Part shown: one piece after another, positions 35,886-48,354 of the stretch
Layout of the letters: every line of letters starts with the position of its first letter
Numbering within the stretch: the first letter of the stretch is position 1
Assembly (NCBI GenBank): GCA_947652605.1
Contig: OX393577.1
Span: forward strand, 66,798,108 to 66,862,107
Direction of reading: 5' to 3'
DNA length: 64,000 bases
From: Elmis aenea
Lineage: Eukaryota > Arthropoda > Insecta > Coleoptera > Elmidae
Translations under genes and position numbers: made by a program
The notes under the pieces: generated by a model
What the model saw: only the letters and a program-made list of their open reading frames with translations
Told to the model about the DNA's origin: nothing
Databases searched by the model: none

Positions 35886-37235
35886 TAAAAAAGTTACGAA
35901 TTCATTAGTACCTTTAAAATCAATCAACATAAAGAAATAATTAAACATTTTACGTTCCAAAATCGTTGCAAATATTAAGTTGTAGCGAAATATAGGAGCC
36001 GAAGTTTCAAAGGCAACGTCATACTAAGATAATTTAATTATAATTCTGTTCATTAAACAATTCTACATACTTTGTAATCGACAATATGTCATGAGAGCTT
36101 AAATTCATTTACTTTAAGTAATTATTACATATAATATGTTTCCTGCACAACAAACTATTTACCTTTGTGAAATTATTTTTACATATAATTAACGTTTTTC
36201 TTCTGATTATTTAACATAGAGTGTATCTGTACCCATGTCGAAAGAAAAATTTGGTGAGATCAAAACAAATATAGATCACACATGGGCATCAGAGGAACAA
36301 AATGAAGGAGCAAGTGGTCGGTCCACCATGTCAAAAACGATCTTGTTAAAAACGTAATGAATATAAATATATTGGGTCTATAAATTTTCCGGTAACGCTC
36401 AGTGATGTAGGAAGAAAAGTTGCAATGGAAATGTAACAAAAGTACAGAGAACATGGAAGATGCCAGTAAATTTTTCGCGACAACCGCATAACCTCACAGA
36501 ACTGTTTGAAAGAAGTCACTAGAAATTTAGAGAACAAAACCTCAAAATGGAATGACTATGTTAAGAATTATGAAAGGTGTTTAGAAAAAAAAAGAGAGCT
36601 AGGAAGACCAGCCTTCAAATGAAAAACCTGTTTCTATAACATATGAAGTAATATTGATTGAAAAAATAGAGCAGAAATATAATAAGTTGTGGCCTCTGAT
36701 GACCAACCCACAATGCAAAAGTTTCAGAACAGAAAAAGAGTAAACACTTGGGTTAAAGCCGAGTTCTAAGATGATTGTATGATAAAATAACACAAAACGT
36801 ACACAAATTACAATAATAAACACTAATATAAGATAAGCAGTTTAAAAACAAAAACAAAGCAAACACGAATAACTGAAGTGAATCAAACGTTTACATTTAG
36901 TAATTTGTTTTCATTCTGGAGCGAGTACTACAAGTTTACGTGAGCAGCTACCGTTTAATATTAGAAATATGTGGTATATAGTATCCTTGTTCCTTGTAAT
37001 ATTTGCATGACTAATCTTTATTGCGCAATAAATTACAGCAACTAGCAAGTTGCAATGTGTAAACGCTAGTGGGTGCATGCGATTCTGGTATCCGAGTACT
37101 TATACAAATTGCGTTTAGCAGAGCCCTGCTGTAAATATTACTATGTGGATGTGTAAGAGTTTATTTATACTAAGTTAAGTTAAATCAGGAGCTTAAGTCG
37201 AACAGCACATAGTCTAAAAATGAGGAGGCGTTAAT
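35886..37235. other. Low-copy stretch, no gene recognised
   Basis: Small overlapping frames at 36260-36823 are unconvincing. Confidence 0.45.
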
Positions 37236-37328
37236 ATGGAAAACGTGTCGGAAAAAATAATTCCATAGTTTTTGGGCAAAAATTCAAAAGATTTGCTTTT
37301 TCCTAAAAATAGTAAAGACACCCTAGGC

Positions 37329-38368
37329 CAGAGGTTGCCAAAGTGGTCTATATAGACCCCCAGGGGTCTATTTAACAAAAGTAGGGGTCGATCTGAGCCA
37401 GGGGGTCGATTGGAGGACGAAGGAAAAACAATTCTTAATACGCAAATCACACATACCTAACTGCGTATGTAAAATTTGTTATTTGGAAAATTTAAAAACG
37501 TCCAAACAAAGCTGCAAGGAAAAGATGTAACAATTATCCAAGCTCGGACAATACTGTTAGGCTTCCAAGTAAAATTAAATTTATTTAGATCTTTATTGCT
37601 ACGTAAGGATTATCAGTATTTTTCAAATCTGCGACAATTAGAAATAAAAGAAGAAGACTTGAAAATATATACAAGTCATCTTCAAAAATTAGGTGACGAT
37701 TTTAAACTGCGCTTTGTTGATTTGGAAAACATTGACATCCCTGAACGGATTATTGCGCCATTTTCCGCTCAAATTCAAAACGTGGACATCAACCTGCAAG
37801 ATGAGCTTCCTGAATTATTATCGGGTCTTGAAGCAAAGACGCTTCTTAAAAATTTAACAGTAAGCAAATTTTGGACAAATATAAATATAATGCAAAAATA
37901 TGCCATTTATGCTGGCGTTTCCAAGTTCCTATATGGTTGAAGCCGGTTTCAGTCACGTAAATTCAATCTTAACTAAATACAGAAATAAATTAAATGTGGA
38001 GTTTCGAGGGGATTTAAGATTAAAATTGACCAATTTCGAACCCAATATAGCGAACCTTGCAAGGAAACACCAGGCACACCCATATCATTGATTAAGAAGC
38101 AATACTGTAGTTAATTTACTTATTATTTTTACTTATTTATAATTACCTACTTATTATTTAATAAATATTAAGGTATTTAAATTTCAACATTAAGATATTT
38201 TTCATAAAACTATTGTTACACAATGTAAAATTACTTTAATAAATGTACAATTACAGTACCTAATAGATAGTTTTATTTTAATTAACTGAAAATTACTTTT
38301 ATGGGGGTCGATGGAGATTTCGAAAAATTATATAGGGGTCGATGATCAAAAAAGTTTGGCGACCCCTG
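37329..38368 (+). mobile_element. hAT element (ZBED5-like transposase lineage)
   Basis: The ends are CAGAGGTTGCCAAAG and, inverted, CAGGGGTCGCCAAAC. They are flanked by a perfect 8-bp duplication CCCTAGGC (37321-37328 and 38369-38376). The central TA of the duplication fits the nnnTAnnn preference reported for Buster-type hATs. GGGGTCGAT-like words cluster near both ends. At 1040 bp it is an internally deleted copy that keeps only the transposase C-terminus. Confidence 0.93.
37464..38091 (+). pseudogene. hAT transposase C-terminal part, frameshifted
   Basis: Two overlapping frames (to 37940 and from 37900) make up the C-terminal third of a hAT transposase of the kind domesticated as ZBED5, SCAND3 or FAM200 proteins. 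Recognisable pieces are KLQGKDVTIIQA near the start, DLENIDIPERIIAPF in the middle, and after a one-base frameshift at about 37905 the dimerisation block AFPSSYMVEAGFSHVNSILT, then KYRNKLNVEFRGDLRLKLTN, ending KHQAHPYH before a stop. The BED zinc finger, the first catalytic Asp region and the rest of the RNase H-like core are missing. The frame is open for about 155 codons, so the copy is not very old. It lies wholly inside the element with the CCCTAGGC duplication. Confidence 0.88.
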
Positions 38369-39560
38369 CCCTAGGCAATGCATTTTCATTTTTGAATTCT
38401 TAAAAACGACGGAAAACAATTTTTTTATAGCTCTTAACAATTTTGAAACAAGTTCCCAGTGTATCTTTAATTGGGCAAAAATTCGAAAGTTTTGCTATTT
38501 GTATAAATATTAGTCACCCTAAGCATAGCGTTTCCACTATTGGTTAGTTCAAAAATGGCCTTCAGCACTTTTTTACAGCTCTAAAAAAAATTGAAAATAG
38601 TTCAAATAACCGTGTATTTTAATTTGGCAAACATTCACAAGTTTTGCAATGGTTTTTATATTTTCTAAAATTGCTTAAGACAAGCAACTATTTCTACTAT
38701 TAGTTTGATCAAGAACGGCCCGAAACATTTTTACCAGCTTTTTGAAACCTTGAAAAAAAATTCGAGTGTTAGCCTAGCTTTTTTTTGCAAAATTTCGAGA
38801 GTTTTGCAATGACATGTACTGTTTCTGAAAACGTTAGACACCCTAAGCATGGAACTTTTACCATTAATTATTAAAAAATGGCCTTAAACAATTTTCCACT
38901 GCTTTTCCAAAAAAAAACTGTTACAGCCTAGATTTTTTTTGCAAAACAACGAAAGTTTTGCAATGGTCTTTGTCATCTGAAAATGTTAAATATACCTTTA
39001 CCTCCACCTTTAGTTTGCACAAAAACAGCCTATGACATTTTTTTACAGCTCTTCAAAATTTTGAAAAAAAGTGTCAAGTGCATAGCCTTATATTGGTTTT
39101 TAAAAGGTTTGCAATAGCCTTAATATTTTTTGATTATGTTCCAGACATCCTAAGCGACGCATTTACACGTTTAAATTGATCAAAAACAGCCTAAAACAAT
39201 TTTTTACCGCTTTTCAAAATTTTTAAAAAAGTTTTAAGTATGTAGTCTATCATTTCTTGGTCAAATAATTATTTAAAAGTTTTGCTATAGACTTAAAATA
39301 TTCTAGAAATGTTAAGGACATCCTAAGCAGCGCATTTTCTTCTTTAGTTGGATCAAAAACGGCCTAAAACAATTTTTTTTTGCTCTTTAAAATTTTGAAA
39401 AAGTTCTAAAGGTATAGTCTTGCATTTGTTTTTTAAGTTTGCACGTATATTTTCTAAAAATGATTAAGACGCCCTAAGAAATACATTTTCATTTTTACTT
39501 TGTTTAAAAACGGCCTAAGGCCATTTTTTAAAACTCTTCAAAATTACTTTAAGATAAAAA

Positions 39561-42256
39561 AAACACTAATGTTTAACACATTTAACTGTTTTTAAATTCT
39601 GGTTGTTTTCGAAAAAACTGTTCCGGAATTGAAAACATGACTGATTCGTAAAAACCAAAGTTAAACGAGAAGTTATAATTTATCGTGATCTTGATATATT
39701 ACACAGCAGTTTGAAAATAATATTAAAAACTTTAGACAATCCAGCAAAGACAAAACGACTAACATTTTATTAAACAAACCATTCTTCAAGCTTACATCTC
39801 TTATGCAGTTACACTTTTGCATATTCCACGTTCTCGAGTTAAACCGGCTTAAAACAGTCCCCACGTCAACCTTAATATTATGGTAATCTATAGACAGATG
39901 GGACGGCGTATCATAAAAATAAACTCGGATGGAACACCTACCTGGCAAACTTCTAAAACACAATCAAAACTTGTATTTCAATGTAACTCGGAGTGTAAAG
40001 GAGTGCGATGTCATCTTTAATTCTGATTGTAAAAGGAGAAATACACGCGAGCACCTGAATACCAATACCGAAGTCATATTGAATTATCAGGAGGGAGTCG
40101 TTCGTATCTTAAGCAAACTTCGATTTATAACTTTGATATTCTCTAAATGTAAGGAATCCACTAAAACTTTAAATATGAAATACACAAGTTAAATATTTGA
40201 ACAGATCTTTCATCTATCTACGAAAAATACTTTATTCAAATAATCGATGTAAATTGAGCTGCAGTATAATGTTAATATTGAACTAAAAATTCAGAACTTT
40301 ATTATAGTAACTGTTCCTAATGACGCACACACGTGAAGACCACAAGATCCAAGATTACAGAGCTATTACAAAGTTAAGTCTGATGTAATATTTTACTGAA
40401 ATATAGCACAGGAGATGTTTTTAAAAACACTTCTTTTTCCCTAAAATCAAAGCATCAAACCATCGATATTTTTTAAGAGATAAAATGCAAAACCATGCAA
40501 ATCCATCTTAACTCAATAAAATTTACATGTAACCCCAAAATTACTTCAGTAAGTGTTTAAAATGACCTCCAACATATTCAGTTCATAATCGCACTCTCTT
40601 TAAAAGCTTTTTTAAATACAAAACATCATTTCTCGGAATTTTTTTTTACACTCTGTTCCTTATATTCAGCTTTTCCGGATAATCGGTTTGATTTTCCAAA
40701 AATTTCACTTCACCAAAGTTGTAGCCCATAAAATTTGCTATCCGGAATGGTTCAAGATTTTTTCAAATTCTTTGCACCGTTTTTCTTGAAAAGGATGCGC
40801 GCATCGGTAAATAGAAGAATTCCATTTCATCTCTGACGGTTTCATGGCCAACGCGATCGCAAAAATTACTTTTATTATTCAATTTTTCAGTTTGTCCCCT
40901 ATTTTTCCGAAGGTAATGGCCAGTGGCACGTATAACTCTGCAAAACATTTAGTTTTGATGTTCTTGATGCAATAAACACAGCCTTAATCAAATTCTAGCG
41001 ACAACGTATCGTGACCTTCCCTGGTTATTAGTAACCATAAGGTTTTCCAATAGCAAGCAATTACCTGGACAAAATAGTTATGGAATATCAAAATAGAAAT
41101 ATGTTGTTGCTTAGCGAGAAAGGTTTCCACTAACAAGTATTGTTCTTGCTTATCTCGGATTTTTGGTTGAATTTCAAGCTGCAATGGTTCTTTAAATATT
41201 GCTAATCAGACCCTATACAAGTTTTTTTGTTCGCCCTGTATACATTTATGACATGTTAAATTTTATTAGCTAACGACCCATTCCCTAAAGCATCCTCTGT
41301 ATCAATCTTAAAAGTTATCATCGTTTTCTTGGCTCTAAAAGTTATCTCCTCTCCGTCTCATTTTCGAGTGTATGTAACGACGGTGTGTTAATTTTGTACG
41401 CCCTACCGTTTCCGAAATTTCGGCACTCCTTTGCCCTTAGTACATATAAATTGTAGTCCAATTACCGGCGAGGCTCTCGTTAAAGCAAAAAGGGAGCTTA
41501 CGTAAGCGAAGGCGTTAAGTCACCTCAACTATAACGAGCCGTCACAGGGCGGCTGCTATTGAATTTTTTATCGGAGTTGTTTGAAACTTGGCCCGTAACG
41601 GCGCTGGTTTAACGCTCAGACACCTGAGCTTTGCTCGGGGATTGCCGCGCTGGTGCTGGTGCCACACTTTTGACGTGTTACTTATAGGAGCTCTCGATTT
41701 TGATCAAGTGAAAAAATTCCAAACACGAGTGAGCATAAAGTACAGGGTTCGGGTAATTTACCTGATGGGGGTCGCAATGCATCTGGGAAAGATAACGTGC
41801 ACATTTCAAGGAAATTACGGGCGCTGCGCTTTCAAACGCAAAAAATGAGTTGGGAAAAGTCGAACTACTGAAAAGAAATCTCGATACAAGCTTAGACGAA
41901 GTGGAAATGTACTCGAAGTCGTGTTAATAGCAGAAGAAGTTATTATTATTGTTTTTTATGGACTGATCTCAGATTTGTTTATTTCTTAATCCATTTTACT
42001 CCATTGACTAATAAAATAACGAGGTTTGGCCATTTTCGACCAATTACAATCTGATTATAGTAAAAATACATCACGCAGTTAGTTGTTTTAATGAAGTTTA
42101 ACGTTAGCCACCAATCAACAACAAACAACTCGTATTTTAGTGCTTTTTACCAATTTTTGGAAGATAAACGAGCCATAACTCGCATTTTGGCTACAAAATG
42201 TTATCAGAAATTGATGATAACATAAAGAAAACCACGTCGATTAACCGTTCGCTAAA
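39561..42256. other. Low-copy stretch, no gene recognised
   Basis: Short frames at 39673-41848 have no recognised family. A lone GCCCTGTATA word at about 41236 may be a relic element end. The part around 41330-41850 is GC-richer. Confidence 0.45.
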
Positions 42257-42489
42257 AAAATACGTCTGTATTCCTTGTCCATTCCTCCATTTTTCTCTAT
42301 GATCACTCCTAAATATTTAAAGCTTTCTACCTGTTCCAACCTAAGCCCATTTAAAGTGATGTTATGCCCTTTGTTCTCTGTTGTAACGATCATAGTTTTG
42401 TTTTTTTTTTATATTCATTTTCATATTATTTTTTCCCAATTCTTGGTTTAAAGTTTCAAGATTATGTTGCACATTCTTTCTGTTTCCGC
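42257..42489 (-). pseudogene. RTE-like LINE fragment (family A, copy 5), downstream part
   Basis: The minus strand gives ETERMCNIILKL-like sequence, a NQELGKNNMKMN-like stretch, ENKGHNITLNGLRLEQVESF, then KYLGVIIEKNGGMDKE. It is cut off at about 42257 before the LLYGSETW block. The upstream RT part with the catalytic-loop variant FADN is at 43257-43305, on the other side of a 761-bp Harbinger derivative. Confidence 0.85.
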
Positions 42490-42689
42490 GACTAAAGCCT
42501 AGTCCAGATTGTAAACAAATGTTTCGGAACAATATTGAACACTGTGCCTAAACAGTTGCGAAACATTGTTTCGGAACAATCTGTATACGGTGTTACGCGT
42601 CCAGACTAAAGCCAGTGTTTCGGCGTTTCTCAAGTGATTATCATGTCCAGTGAGACTATTGCAGGAATTTGTGCTTCCAATTTATATAC

Positions 42690-42756
42690 TTTACTTAACG
42701 GCCGAAGGAATAAAGAAAAGAAAAGAAGAAGGTGGTGGATACGGAAAGCACTAATG
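42690..42756 (+). pseudogene. Harbinger transposase N-terminal scrap
   Basis: A short frame shows NKEKKRRRWWIRKALM followed by a stop. It resembles the basic RRWW.R region near the start of insect HARBI1-like transposases. Nothing further of the DDE core is recognisable, so this is a remnant only. Confidence 0.55.
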
Positions 42757-42819
42757 TAAGGCACCAGTTATGGCAATGAATGAGGAATGGTGAAGAACCA
42801 CTTTTCTTAGTGCCTTGCA

Positions 42820-43003
42820 GTTTTTTGTGTTCCAGTCGAAATTAGGATTTTAGCATGTGCACTTTCTTTTCAACTTCAGCAACTGTTACATCACATGATT
42901 GCGCAATATTTCCAAAAGCATCCCACATGTGACATCCCACAAACAAGATGTGCTATTCACTTTTTCCATCAGTTGTAAAGTTTTTTCTTGATTCCACATT
43001 GTA
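42820..43003 (-). pseudogene. MADF-domain remnant of the Harbinger accessory protein
   Basis: The minus-strand translation shows W-QEKTLQLMEKVNSTSCLWD, a frameshift, then WDAFGNIAQSCDVTVAEVEK, KVHMLKS, a stop and FRLEHKK. This fits the MADF pattern (helix with L-W-D, a W..IA core, then a K...L...F..E..K helix) of the second, DNA-binding protein encoded by PIF/Harbinger elements. It runs opposite to the transposase scrap, an arrangement seen in this superfamily. It is broken by a frameshift and a stop. Confidence 0.68.
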
Positions 43004-43256
43004 ATAAATATATAACCAAGAATCACTTCAACCAAAACTCTGATTGACTGAACCGTTTGACAACAGACTTGTTCAATGTTCCAATGTTTCCCATATAAAC
43101 GGGAAACAAGTAACGGGGATTTTTTTGTTTCGCAACATTAGTGAAACAGTTCCAAAACAAGCTAGAAACAAAGTTGAGCTGTTCCGAAACATCGGGAACA
43201 TTGTTCATGAACACTGTTCCGAAACATTTGTTTACAATCTGGACTAGGCTTTAGAC

Positions 43257-43305
43257 CATGTTGTCTGCGAACATTAGCTCCGTTATGTCTTCCTAAATAC
43301 CATTC
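43257..43305 (-). pseudogene. RTE-like LINE fragment (family A, copy 5), upstream part
   Basis: The minus-strand translation reads ELMFADNMV across the catalytic loop, with the second Asp replaced by Asn, and is cut immediately afterwards by the Harbinger insertion. The 5' limit of this LINE copy to the right is unclear. Confidence 0.7.
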
Positions 43306-44819
43306 GAAATGGTTTCTTTTTAGAGAATTGTTCGTCTGTTTTATGGTAACTTCGCCTATCATTCTTCACAAACAAAAATTACAGAAAATCTTCTCGACTT
43401 CCGACGTGCAATTTTTGTCCTGATATTATTTGATTTTTCCATGAAAACCACAAAGAAAATCTCAAAAAAGTTTTATCTATTTCGGTATAACCATTAACAG
43501 TAATTTAAAGTGTATTTCCACCACAAAAATTAGTTACAGATTTTTTTATTCTCCGACTGAAAGTTTCCATTTAAACACTGGAAGTTTAAAGAAACGTTTT
43601 TATATCGATTCGTTCTTTTTTGCTTGCAATTTTTATTCAAATAAAAAAATTATACGAGTATAGGAAAGTTTCGGAGTGGAAAAATTGCGTAGACAAGAAA
43701 TTGTTATATTTGAACTACTACAAACACAAGCAGCAAAAGCGAATAAAAACCTCTATGCACGACATGTTCGTAAAAGGTAAACAAGTTTACGCCAATTAAT
43801 AGAGATATTACAGACTTTTCATTAAACACCTTTTTAATGATACGGGAAAAACTGAAGCCATCCGTGTATAGTTGACTACTTCGTATCAAATTTACTGCGA
43901 CTATAAAGATTTTTAACATGTTTTATAATGAATAATAAACAAGTCTGCTACTCGGCAGCTCCCACGTGTGATTAGCTAACGTCGGACAAATCTATAAACA
44001 AGCTAATAGATCAAATGAGGCAGTGACTTGTTTAATATCAGATTAATATTTCTCCGAATTTTTGTTTTGTTGTGTCAACGCGATTCTTGAGATATACAAA
44101 GGACAAAGAACTAATTTTAATATTTTTTTGTAGTCAATTTGAGCTTGTTGTTTTTTAATTCGCTAATATAAAGGAATGGAGCTTATTGAAGGAAGATCTC
44201 AATGTGTGCTCTTTTTACGAATAAGGCAGAAAAAGTGTCGCGTTCATCTGCGAAATATGATCCGCAATTCTTTGCGTATTAAAGCTTGTCGTTTTAATAT
44301 CGTATTTCAAAGCGTCAAAATACGTTAATAAGTTAACTAAGTCGGGGTAATTTTTTTAAATGAGCTTTAACAATACCATTTTTCAAGCGAAATAATAAAG
44401 CTTTAAATAACATGTAACTTTTTGATTTGCTGGTGATTTGTTGCAATTTGAGCAGGGCAGGAATAACATCAAAGTCTGGAACTAAATATTAAAATAGGTG
44501 CCGACATTCTTCATAATTTTGATGACAAAACGATACCTTTACCTTAATTACATATTGAATCATGCAAAATCACAATTAGAAAATTTGGGGCCCTTTGTAA
44601 AGTGGGGCCTGAAAGGGTTGCTTGACGCGCTTTATCATTAATCCGGCTCTGACTTTTACACATACCAAAAGACTATGTAAACGTCTAAATCAGGAAAAAA
44701 CTAAATCAAAATTATGAAACGGGCTCACAATTGAACAGTTCTCTTCGATTTTTTTTCCAAAAAAATGTTTGGATCTGAATAAATAAAACACTGTTTATGA
44801 GGGATGTCTTACGAAATAC
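43306..44819. other. Low-copy stretch, no gene recognised
   Basis: No gene supported. Confidence 0.45.
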
Positions 44820-45747
44820 AATAACAACAGTTTCCCAACCAGTAGACATATTTATACCAAATTTGGTATACAGCACCAACTTAGAGGTTACCACAATCGG
44901 TAAAAATTTCAAGTCCCACAAGCAACCAGTGGCGGAGTTGTGGGGGTTCAGTTTCAATAAATTTTATAAAAAACTATTACGGACCTGTTTAAAATCAAAC
45001 TCGAACTTGTTTTTGGTTAGAACATTTTATTCTAAACAAAAAGTATCTCGTGAGTTTTCTTCGTATCTGCCACCGTTTGGCGTGGAATTCGATTTATTTT
45101 ACTATTTTCGCGAAAAATTTGCACCTAAGCCATATAAAAATATCGCGCAAAGCAGAAAATTGCAGAGTAAATGCTCATTAATCGTGAATTTAGGGGAGCT
45201 TCATCTCTCAATATTAGTATGTTCTGTTATTAAAAACTGCAAAAATCGGTAATTACTTCTTTATTACGAATATTAGCTAAATTTTCAGATCGAACTTAAG
45301 AGCAAATTTTTCGCGAAAATGGTAAAATAAATCAAATTTCGCGCCAAACGGTGGCAGATACCAAAAGAAGTCAAGAGACACTTTTTGTTAAGAATAAACT
45401 GCTCTACCCAAACACATGTTCGAATTTGATTTTAAACAGGATCGTACTAGTTTTTTATGAAACTTATTGAAACTGAACCGCCACAACTCCGCCACTGGTT
45501 GCTCGTAAGACTTGAAATTTTCACCGATTGTGGTAACCTGTAAGGTGGTGCTGTATATCAAATTTGGTTTAAATATATCTACTGGTTGAGAAACGGTTAA
45601 ACATTATCTTTATTTTTACGAAAATTTTAACACCGGGTATCTTTAAAATGAAGCGTTTTTGGACCCATGTTGATAGGTAATATTCGCTTTAAAATAAGTT
45701 TTTCTATGGACTGTTAAAGTCCTGCTACTAAAAAGTGGACCACCCTG
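44820..45747. mobile_element. Foldback element, left end lost
   Basis: The arms at about 44820-45125 and about 45290-45600 are inverted copies (shared CAACCAGTAGA, CCACTGG, CGAACTTG and GCCACCGTTTGGCG words). The right side continues about 150 bp further, to GTGGACCACCCTG at 45747, while the left side lacks the matching terminus. The 151-codon plus-strand frame at 44797-45252 lies in the left arm and centre. It is a by-product of the arm, not a gene. Confidence 0.8.
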
Positions 45748-46819
45748 TATAATAAGAAACAGGTACACTGGTATATTTTATGATTTTTAATGAAGAGAGG
45801 TATATATATGTCCCTAATTCAGTTCTAACTCATAAAAAAATTTCCCAATTTCGTTTCTGATCAATTTAAACAATGATCTCTTCGTGTTCATAATTAGGCA
45901 ATTACACAACTGCATAAGGCAACGATTACCGTGTTTTTTGAACGTTGTTTAAGTTTCTTATGAATAAAGGAGTAGCGGCAACTTCTAAACGGTGACATTT
46001 AATGTGCCCATAAATTACCCATAATTCTCCGCTAATGCTAATAGGAGCGGGAACAAGGACTCGCATGGCGCTTCCACCCTAAATCAAGAGTTAATTGCTA
46101 ATAGACCATTACTAAAACCGCGAAAGAAACTTGGTTAAAATGTGAAATATGCTCAAAATTTCCGCGGGCTGGCTCTTCGTCCATACAATAAAACACACGC
46201 GTTCGCTTGGCGCGACGGCAGGTGACGCCGCACTCACTACCTGGCTGGCTCCTGTTTACGTGTAATTTACGTCCAAACTCGTGCTATTAACAAGCATTAA
46301 ATGGCTTAATACGTTGGCGACGCAGTTTGCACAGCCATACACTACGTAATGCTGGCTGAACTAAGCTGGTGTAAGCGTGTGTTGCTGATGTTTGATAACC
46401 GATCCGAATCATTAACTTTTAAACTTCTCCTTTACGGGTTTCGTTAGTCAATCACTTTTTCTCCCCTAAAGTTGGAGCGCATTTTTTCCGAAGACCTAAT
46501 TTTTGCGGTTTATCGAAAAGCTCTTGAAGACAGTTAGCGCCTACATAATATGGTGGCAGCGACTTATACCGTATTGATCATAATTCGTTTTTAATCAAAT
46601 GATAGAGGTTATAGCTCACTCGAAATTCTTCTATCTCTTTATTAAATTGGAAATAAAGCTGTATAAAAGAGCAAAACACATTACATAGGAAACTTGTATT
46701 TTGCCAAAGCATACACACTCGAAGTATCAGTCCTAAAAATAAAGCTTATAGCATTCCAGGGAAAACATCCAGTGAGATTCTACTTAATGATTTACAAATG
46801 AAAATACAATTGCTACTTT
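45748..46819. other. Low-copy stretch, no gene recognised
   Basis: The part at about 46000-46500 is relatively GC-rich with several CpGs. Otherwise nothing. Confidence 0.45.
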
Positions 46820-47105
46820 TCTAGATACATACTACGTTTTAAAAAAAATCTAAGGATGTACCAGAATGGACCAAAAAAGAAATTAGGGTGTAAGAGAAGA
46901 GCTAGACATGTACGACCCAGGAAAGAAAATCCGAGATAAATATTAATAAGATCACATTAATAGAATGGGGAAAAAAAACGAAAATCCAAAAGGAAAAAGA
47001 AGAGTAGGTTAGTAGAAAGACCTTGAAGGAATGGGATCAAAAATGATGCTGAAATTTTGAGTTTAAAGGTCTGCAGAGTATACTCAATCAAGAAAGTAAT
47101 GAATT
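46820..47105 (+). pseudogene. LINE RT C-terminal tail, heavily decayed (family G)
   Basis: Shifted frames give YDPGKKIRDKY, DHINRMGKK and KGKRRVG, the last three recalling the W.DH..RM and P.GRR..GRPRKRW blocks at the end of RTE-like ORF2. It is short and damaged, so the family is uncertain. Confidence 0.5.
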
Positions 47106-48354
47106 TACTTTTTGGCTTGTCGCCCCAAGTTTCAGTAAACTTTTTTCAAAAATTTATTAATTGTTCTTGCAGATTTTCAAATACACCTTTTTTGTCAACT
47201 TACACAAATTTTAAACAAACAATTTTAAAGTGCTAAATTGCTTAATTATTTAAGTGATTCGATTATTATTCTACATGAGCTTAATTTAGAAACAATTACT
47301 TTTTTTCTGAGAAACTCTTGTCGAATTGCAATACCAGTATTTATTTATTTATTAACAAATCCAAAACACATCGGGACGAACCCAAATGTTCTAGTTTTCA
47401 GAAACAGATTTCCATTAATTAAAAAAATGGGTAACTGAATGAGTAGTTAGGATGATATACAATTTGTTTACAGCAATGTTTGAATAAATGAAGTGAAAGG
47501 TGAAAAACATCAATATTTTATAATTTTTAGTTATGTAAATGAGGAATTTTATTGTTAAAAAAAAGAATTTGTACTACAGAATCTTAAATAAAAGAGAAAA
47601 TGGACACCATTTTCTCTTTTATGTTTGATGTACTAAGTTACGGTTTTTATAAATCACTGCAATTTTTTTGCACATGAGAATACGTTGGAGCGTGTGTGAA
47701 TATGCTTTGTGAAATTATGTAGCAATCAGTGTGAAAATTACTTTGCAATGTTCCCTGTAACTCCCTGTCCAAACTATGCGCCTAATTGAAAGAATTCATT
47801 TTTCACAACACCCCTAAATATGCTTCTTTCCTTGGTTCTCGCCTGATTTCTTATCCTTATCGCTGTATATTTTTAGGTTGTTTCCTTTGTTTGCCAGTTA
47901 ACTACATCAGACATGCCATACCATGTATCAAATTGTTGCCTCAACTGCTGTCAAAAAGTAAAAAATTGCGAGCCCCATTGTTGGTGATATTAACTGTTTT
48001 TATATAGTTTTATGTTTGTTGTGTGTCGCTTTATAAATATTTATATACGTGTGCTTTCCTTGCGAACCGTAGTTTTTAGTTCCTTAGCTCGGTTTTTATG
48101 GCCAGCTAGTGAAAAACAAGGTATTAAAATTCTACGATGCCGGTTGATGCATAACTTAAAAATGTTTCTATGTACGTTAAAGTTGCAGGTTAAGTACAGA
48201 AATACACGCAGTGTGTGGAATTCCTTAATATTCTGTACAGAACGTGTTGGTCTGACGGAAATGAATATTTCTCGGTTGTTTTCCACAATTATAGTTCATA
48301 ATTCTCGGGCATTCTGTTAACAAATGTGAATTTAACGATAATCAGCTTGTATTC
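47106..48354. other. Low-copy stretch, no gene recognised
   Basis: Open frames of 60-100 codons at 47238-48320 have no recognised family and overlap on both strands. Confidence 0.45.

Larger units (their letters stand above)
37236..39560 (+). repeat. Degenerate tandem array, about 150-170-bp units
   Basis: A recurring block reads roughly GGCAAAAATTCGAAAGTTTTG, then a TATTTTCTAAAAATGTTA-like stretch, then GACACCCTAAGC, then a TTTGATCAAAAACGGCCT-like stretch and a run near CTCTTCAAAATTTTGAAAA. The CCTAAGC landmark or its equivalent falls near 38517, 38682, 38845, 39000, 39152, 39325 and 39476, plus one interrupted unit at 37321/38369. That makes about eight units of 148-173 bp, strongly diverged. 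A hAT element (37329-38368) splits the first unit. Confidence 0.82.
42493..43253. mobile_element. PIF/Harbinger-type derivative inserted in a LINE
   Basis: Perfect 39-bp terminal inverted repeats (42493-42531 and 43215-43253) begin TAAAGCCTAGTCCAGATTG and contain AAACAAATGTTTCGG. The flanks are GAC on both sides (42490-42492 and 43254-43256), a 3-bp duplication as expected for PIF/Harbinger. Inside are a plus-strand transposase-like fragment and a minus-strand MADF-like fragment, the two-gene arrangement of Harbinger elements. Removing it with one GAC restores the reading frame of the interrupted LINE. Confidence 0.88.

Noticed and set aside
37236..39560. CRISPR-like regular spacing
   Set aside because: Whole units are diverged repeats about 150-170 bp long with no short conserved repeat alternating with unique spacers, and the context is eukaryotic.
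44797..45252. 151-codon plus-strand open frame
   Set aside because: It lies in one arm and the centre of a foldback element. The inverse copy in the other arm is broken and no protein family is recognisable.
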